Below are positions 60,101 through 64,000 of a DNA stretch of 64,000 bases, piece by piece. The notes below the pieces were generated by a model that was not told the origin of the DNA, did no database searches, and worked only from the letters and a program-made list of their open reading frames with translations. Position 1 is the first letter of the stretch; every line of letters starts with the position of its first letter. This DNA comes from Streptantibioticus_A sp037034305 (GTDB taxonomy: Bacteria; Actinomycetota; Actinomycetes; Streptomycetales; Streptomycetaceae): NCBI GenBank assembly GCA_037034305.1, contig JBAGJY010000003.1, positions 186,001 to 250,000 on the forward strand, given 5' to 3'. The position numbers and the translations under genes are program-made.

Positions 60101-61447
60101 ATGGCCGTTGCGAAACCCGCCACGCAGTCCCCGACAGCCGAACCGACCACCGAGGGCGACCGCAGGCGCCTACAGACCAAACTCAAGCTCGCCACGCAGA
60201 TCGGCGAGGGCATTGACGGATACATCATCGGCGGCATCGGCATGGCCATGGCCGCGCTCACCGCCGACCTCCATCTGTCCACCCTGATGGAGGGCCTGGT
60301 CGGCGCGTCTCCGCTGATCGGCATCTTCGCCGGGGGGCCGCTCTTCGGCTGGCTGGCCGACCGGATCGGGCGCCGCCCGGTCTTCCTGGTCGACATGCTC
60401 ATCTTCCTGTTGGGCTCCTTCCTCCAGTTCTTCGTCACCGACGGACCGCAACTGTTCTCGATCCGGCTGGTGATGGGCATCGCGATCGGCGGCGAGTACG
60501 CGATCGGGGCCCCGCTGCTGTCGGAGTACGCGCCGCGCCACAACCGCGGCAGACTACTGGCCAGCCTGGAGATCAGCTGGTACGTCGGCTACATGCTGGC
60601 CACCGGGGTCGGCGCGCTGTTCGCGTCGGTCCACGGCGGCTGGCGCTGGTCCCTGGCCAGCAGCGCGGTCATCGCCCTGGTCTGCGTGGCCCTGCGCGGC
60701 GGCATCCCCGAATCCGCGCGCTGGCTGATCAGCAAGGGCCGCCACGAGGAAGCGCGGGCGCTGATCGCCAGATACGGACTGGAGGTCGACGCCGAGGCGG
60801 AGATGGCGCAGCGCGAGCAACGCGACAGCCTACGCGCCCTCTTCACCCGCGAACACCTGCGCAGCACCGTCTTCGCAAGCGCCTTCTGGGCGGCACTCGT
60901 CCTGCCCTACTTCGCCATCGGCACGTTCTGGACCCAGGTCTTCGACGCGCTGGGCATGGCCCACCACGCGACCCTCGCGCTGATGGTCTACTCCGTCACC
61001 GCGGTCCTCGGTGTCACCGCCGGATGCCTGGTCGTCGACCGGATCGGCCGCCGCAAGCTGCTCATCCCACCGTTCTGGATCACCGCGGTCTGCCTGGCCG
61101 TGGTTGCCGTCTGGCCCACGTCCACCGCGGTCATCGTCGGCGGCTTCCTCTTCTTCATCTTCCTCAACGCCGCCTCCAGCGCACTGACCGCTGTCTACCC
61201 CCTGGAGGTCTTCCCGACGTCGATGCGCACCACCGGCGTCGGGTTCGCCGCCGCCATGAGCCGGGTCGGCGCCGCGATCGGCACCTTCCTGCTGCCGATG
61301 GGCCTGGCCCGCTTCGGCATCGAGTTCGTCCTGCTCGTCGGCGCCGGTGTCCTCGCGCTCGGCGGCCTGGTCTCGCACTTCCTGGCCCCCGAGACAACCG
61401 ACCTCGACCTGGCCCACGCCTCCCGGCTGGCCCGCGCTCACGACTGA
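60101..61447 (+). CDS. MFS permease (sugar acid / aromatic acid type)
   Basis: 448-aa transporter with about 12 membrane segments and an AAHS/sugar-porter type signature: GWLADRIGRRPVFLVDM, RLVMGIAIGGEYAIGAPLLSEYAPRHNRGRL and VDRIGRRKLLIP. It is 48 nt after the SSADH-type gene and likely imports the substrate of the fae-enolase pathway. ATG 60101 follows AAAGG. Confidence 0.88.
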   Translation: MAVAKPATQSPTAEPTTEGDRRRLQTKLKLATQIGEGIDGYIIGGIGMAMAALTADLHLSTLMEGLVGASPLIGIFAGGPLFGWLADRIGRRPVFLVDMLIFLLGSFLQFFVTDGPQLFSIRLVMGIAIGGEYAIGAPLLSEYAPRHNRGRLLASLEISWYVGYMLATGVGALFASVHGGWRWSLASSAVIALVCVALRGGIPESARWLISKGRHEEARALIARYGLEVDAEAEMAQREQRDSLRALFTREHLRSTVFASAFWAALVLPYFAIGTFWTQVFDALGMAHHATLALMVYSVTAVLGVTAGCLVVDRIGRRKLLIPPFWITAVCLAVVAVWPTSTAVIVGGFLFFIFLNAASSALTAVYPLEVFPTSMRTTGVGFAAAMSRVGAAIGTFLLPMGLARFGIEFVLLVGAGVLALGGLVSHFLAPETTDLDLAHASRLARAHD

Positions 61448-61502
61448 TCGCACACCTGGCGGACGACGGCGTGGCCCGGGCGGCGTGCCCGGGCCACCCG
61501 CA

Positions 61503-63095
61503 TCAGCTCGCAGAGCCGCGATGGCTGCCTCGGCGGTCGGAACCGCGGCTTTCCAGGGCGGCGGCACCAACGGTGGCCCCGCCGGTTCGCCTCCGGCGGG
61601 CAGAACGGCGCCCGCCGGTCGCGGAAGTGCCAGCAGCCGCTGTCCGGCGGTCCGAGCGCTGGTCCGCCGTCCCGTTGCTGGCACCACGGTTCGTCGCCGC
61701 GGCCCCGCCACCGCTTGAGCGTCGGCGGCCGGACCGCCTGCCGGGCTCGGCGCCGGTCTTCCGGCCCGAGCCGGAAGACGTCGGTGCCGTCGGCTGCGGG
61801 GCCTCGATGGTCACGGCTACGCCGGAAGGCTCGCGGGCGCCGGTGATGGTGGCCAGTTCCGCGTCGCTGGACTTGACGCGGGCCGTTTGGGGACGGATAC
61901 CCGCGTCCGACATGAGCTGGGTGACAGCCCGCTTCTGGTCGGGCAGCACCAGCGTGACCACGCTGCCGGAGCCTCCGGCGCGGGCCGTTCGGCCGCCCCG
62001 GTGGAGGTAGTCCTTGTGGTCGGTGGGGGGATCGACGTTCACCACGAGGTCGAGATTGTCGATGTGTATGCCCCGCGCCGCGACGTTTGTCGCCACCAAC
62101 GCGGTGACCTGGCCGTTCTTGAACTGCTCCAGGGTGCGGTTGCGCTGCGGTTGGGACCGGCCCCCGTGCAGCGCCGCCGCGCGGACACCGACGGCCAGGA
62201 GCCGCTTGGTGAGCCGGTCAGCGGACCTCTTCGTGTCGAGGAAGAGGATGACCCGCCCGTCACGGGCCGCGATGCGCGTGGTGACGGCCTTCTTGTCGGT
62301 CTCGTCCTGGACGTGGAGCACGTGGTGCTCCATGGTGGTCACCGCTCCTGCGGACGGGTCCACGGAGTGCACCACGGGGTCGGTCAGGAACCGCTGCACC
62401 AGGCGGTCGATGTTGCGGTCCAAGGTGGCCGAGAAGAGCATGCGCTGTCCGTCGGGCCGCACTTGCTGGATCAGCCTGGTGATCTGTGGCAGGAAGCCCA
62501 TGTCGGTCATCTGGTCGGCTTCGTCCAGCACCGTGATCTGAACGCTGCCGAGCACGCAGTCCCCGCGTTCCACGAGGTCGTTGAGCCTGCCGGGGGTCGC
62601 CACGAGTACCTCGGCGCCGCGCCGGAGCACACCGGCCTGCCTGGTGATGGACAGTCCGCCGACCACGGTGGCCAGCCGGAGGTTCACCGCCGTCGCGTAG
62701 GGGGTGAGGGCGTCCGTGACCTGCTGGGCGAGTTCACGGGTGGGTACCAGCACGAGGGCGAGGGGTGCCTTGGGCTCCGCGCGCAGTCCGGCCGTGCGGG
62801 CCAGGAGCGCCAGCCCGAACGCGAGGGTCTTGCCGGAGCCGGTGCGTCCACGTCCCAGCAGGTCACGGCCAGCGAGAGAGTTGGGCAGCGTGGCGGCCTG
62901 GATGGGGAAGGGGGTGGTCACGCCTTGCGCGGTGAGGGTTTTCAGCAGCCCCGCGGGCATGTCCAGCTCAGCGAAGTCCTCGACGGCGGGAAGTGCGGGG
63001 GTCGTGCTCTCCGGCAGCCGGAACTCCGTCGGCGACGACGCGGACGGTCGGGGCGACGAGGCACGCCGGTTCGGCTTCTGGGACCTGCGGGACAT
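61503..63095 (-). CDS. DEAD-box RNA helicase (RhlE-like)
   Basis: 530-aa helicase: Q motif PFPIQ, motif I RTGSGKT, VPTRELAQQV, motif II DEAD in VLDEADQMTDMGFL, motif III SAT, and GRTARAGGSG. From about residue 410 the chain becomes a Gly/Ser/Arg-rich basic tail that probably binds RNA nonspecifically. ATG 63095 is preferred over the codon at 63146, which lies in the hairpin loop at 63128-63160. It follows a cold-shock gene on the same strand and is probably cold-induced. Confidence 0.93.
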   Translation of the reverse strand: MSRRSQKPNRRASSPRPSASSPTEFRLPESTTPALPAVEDFAELDMPAGLLKTLTAQGVTTPFPIQAATLPNSLAGRDLLGRGRTGSGKTLAFGLALLARTAGLRAEPKAPLALVLVPTRELAQQVTDALTPYATAVNLRLATVVGGLSITRQAGVLRRGAEVLVATPGRLNDLVERGDCVLGSVQITVLDEADQMTDMGFLPQITRLIQQVRPDGQRMLFSATLDRNIDRLVQRFLTDPVVHSVDPSAGAVTTMEHHVLHVQDETDKKAVTTRIAARDGRVILFLDTKRSADRLTKRLLAVGVRAAALHGGRSQPQRNRTLEQFKNGQVTALVATNVAARGIHIDNLDLVVNVDPPTDHKDYLHRGGRTARAGGSGSVVTLVLPDQKRAVTQLMSDAGIRPQTARVKSSDAELATITGAREPSGVAVTIEAPQPTAPTSSGSGRKTGAEPGRRSGRRRSSGGGAAATNRGASNGTADQRSDRRTAAAGTSATGGRRSARRRRTGGATVGAAALESRGSDRRGSHRGSAS

Positions 63096-63127
63096 GCGGT
63101 TATCTGCCTTCCTGGAAACGGCACAAA

Positions 63128-63160
63128 CCGGGGTCCGCACCATCACGGTGCGGACCCCGG
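63128..63160 (-). terminator. Hairpin between cold-shock and helicase genes
   Basis: Perfect 14-bp stem with a 5-nt loop (arms 63128-63141 and 63147-63160). On the minus strand it comes 22 nt after the cold-shock stop and is followed by TTTGT. It can end or attenuate transcription before the helicase gene, whose start is 33 nt away. Confidence 0.7.
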
Positions 63161-63182
63161 TGGGCGGATGCGCGTCCGGCGA

Positions 63183-63386
63183 TCAGGCGGGGACGATGTT
63201 CTCCGCCTGCGGGCCCTTCTGGCCCTGCGTGACGTCGAAGGAGACCCGCTGACCCTCCTGGAGCTCACGGAAGCCCTGGGTCGCGATGTTCGAGTAGTGG
63301 GCGAAGACGTCGGGGCCGCCGCCGTCCTGCTGGATGAAGCCGAAACCCTTTTCGGCGTTGAACCACTTCACGGTTCCCTGTGCCAT
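63183..63386 (-). CDS. Cold-shock protein (CspA family)
   Basis: 67-aa single cold-shock domain with RNP1 (KGFGFIQ) and RNP2 (VFAHYSNI) motifs and the start MAQGTVKWFNAEKG. It acts as an RNA chaperone. GAAGGAG precedes ATG 63386. A long leader upstream (about 63400-63500) is expected for a cold-responsive mRNA. The next gene on the same strand is a DEAD-box helicase, a pairing also found in other streptomycetes. Confidence 0.97.
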   Translation of the reverse strand: MAQGTVKWFNAEKGFGFIQQDGGGPDVFAHYSNIATQGFRELQEGQRVSFDVTQGQKGPQAENIVPA

Positions 63387-63817
63387 GACTTTCTCCTTCT
63401 GTAGGCAGAGGCCCCATCCGGAGACGCCGGAAAACAAATAATGCGCCCGAAGGAGAAACATTCCCGTCAGGCGCACATAGGTTCATGGGTACCACAACTG
63501 CAACGCCGAAACCCTAGCACAGCTCGGCGGTCCATGCGGGACCACCGGCACGCGCCGGGGCTCCGCTGCCGCGTCGGCCGTCGAGGATGCCCCGGCGGGC
63601 CGGGTGGACGGCGAGCGGGCGGCGGGCCGGGTGGACGGCGAGCGAGCGGACGTACATCGCGCCGACGGCCCGGCCGAGCCTCATCGTGGGCTTCCATCCG
63701 ATGCCCGAAGCCGCCGGACCATGGCGCCACCTCACGGCGCTGCCCGGGCTGCCACGCCCGTCACCAGCGGATCTTCTCAACTGCCGGGCAGGGCCTTGAC
63801 CTTGACACGTTGATAAG
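63387..63817. other. Intergenic region between csp and the terminal HEAT-repeat gene
   Basis: 431 nt without a supported gene. It contains the csp leader, a 27-nt tandem repeat (63594-63647) and, at 63795-63820, a promoter-like stretch (TTGACC/TTGACA and TAAGGT elements) before the last gene. Arg/Pro-rich open frames on the minus strand here are composition artefacts. Confidence 0.45.
63594..63647. repeat. 27-bp tandem repeat, two copies
   Basis: Two consecutive 27-nt units (63594-63620 and 63621-63647) differing at one position. It lies in intergenic DNA upstream of the csp leader. It has no obvious function. Confidence 0.8.
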
Positions 63818-64000
63818 GTGTGCCCTGGGCGCAGGAGGTGGTCCCGAATCAACACGACAAACGGCACCCCGCGAAACGCCCGCCTGACAAACGCCCTGAG
63901 CGCCAAGGACCCGTCGGTCCGGCTTCAGGCGGCACTGGCAGTCGGCTCGAACCCCCACCCCGGCTTCCTGGAGATACTCCTCGAGCGGTGCGCGGTCGAG
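63818..64000 (+). CDS. HEAT-repeat protein, 5' end only
   Basis: Partial gene running off the window. The frame reads ...TPRNARLTNALSAKDPSVRL... then a typical HEAT helix pair (QAALAVGSNPHPGFLEILLERCAVE), similar to streptomycete HEAT-repeat proteins. The start is unclear: AGGAGG at 63833-63838 is an ideal ribosome site, but in this frame the codon at proper distance is ATC (63848), not a standard start. The only ordinary in-frame start is GTG 63818, in front of that site. An ATC start, a GTG start or a sequencing error are all possible. Confidence 0.6.
   Translation, partial: MCPGRRRWSRINTTNGTPRNARLTNALSAKDPSVRLQAALAVGSNPHPGFLEILLERCAVE

Noticed and set aside
61887..63404. 505-codon plus-strand frame
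   Set aside because: Antisense to the DEAD helicase and csp genes.
63514..63906. 130-codon minus-strand frame with a repeated AVHPARR motif
   Set aside because: The protein repeat is only the 27-bp tandem DNA repeat read through; no start signal or conservation visible.

Overview
The window is about 72% G+C, with strong third-position GC bias, frequent GTG starts, AGGAG-type ribosome sites and many families typical of high-GC actinomycetes: a cvn 'conservon', DUF742, DUF2510, DUF2690, an MR/MLE sugar-acid cluster, and a cold-shock protein paired with a DEAD-box helicase. It is most consistent with a Streptomyces-like chromosome (Streptomycetaceae). I saw no rRNA, tRNA, CRISPR array, plasmid or phage backbone. 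The only mobile DNA is one decayed IS5-type transposase.

Layout. 0-5.3 kb: cvnABC (receptor kinase-like, roadblock, DUF742) without the usual GTPase cvnD, a DUF6397-like protein and a secreted protein. 5.3-14.8 kb: acyl-CoA thioesterase, a DUF3516-type helicase, a membrane hydrolase, a divergent MarR/ABC exporter pair with a clear operator, and two divergent citrate synthases, one carrying a MerR-like HTH. 14.9-17.0 kb: an active-site-less ketosynthase-fold protein, an IS remnant and a SnoaL-like protein. 17.2-21.6 kb: lutABC (lactate oxidation) divergent from an MHS-type permease. 21.5-28.5 kb: an orphan P450, a phosphatase fragment, a DUF6400/zinc-ribbon pair, Lrp, FUSC transporter, lactonase and a CbiX-like protein.

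28.6-38 kb: a BadF/NagK-type kinase, a scramblase-like protein, uracil-DNA glycosylase, a BNR/Asp-box protein, an Old Yellow Enzyme divergent from an ArsR regulator with two perfect operators, FprA, TetR and a DD-peptidase-fold lipoprotein. 38-42.6 kb: a three-subunit molybdenum aldehyde/xanthine oxidase operon divergent from a TetR gene across a 55-bp near-perfect palindrome. 43-51.6 kb: a secreted GH16 glucanase with ricin lectin, two single-pass HTH/cell-wall-sensor-like proteins beside a secreted peptidoglycan-binding protein, a 1183-residue repeat protein and signal peptidase I.

51.8-61.5 kb is the most unusual part: an IclR-controlled catabolic regulon. One strand reads fae homologue, MR/MLE enolase, aldehyde dehydrogenase, beta-hydroxyacid dehydrogenase and iron alcohol dehydrogenase. 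The other strand reads IclR, a second aldehyde dehydrogenase and an MFS permease. Two inverted repeats of one design (CGCAA-N6-TTGCG) lie before the two halves. A formaldehyde-activating enzyme homologue is unexpected in a Streptomyces-like genome, because that lineage is not known to make tetrahydromethanopterin. 61.5-64 kb holds the cold-shock protein and DEAD helicase, separated by a 14-bp perfect hairpin, and the 5' end of a HEAT-repeat gene.

A further structural signal is a three-copy intergenic repeat whose first bases are, in every copy, the TGA stop codon of the preceding gene (15633, 27547 on the minus strand, and 37983).
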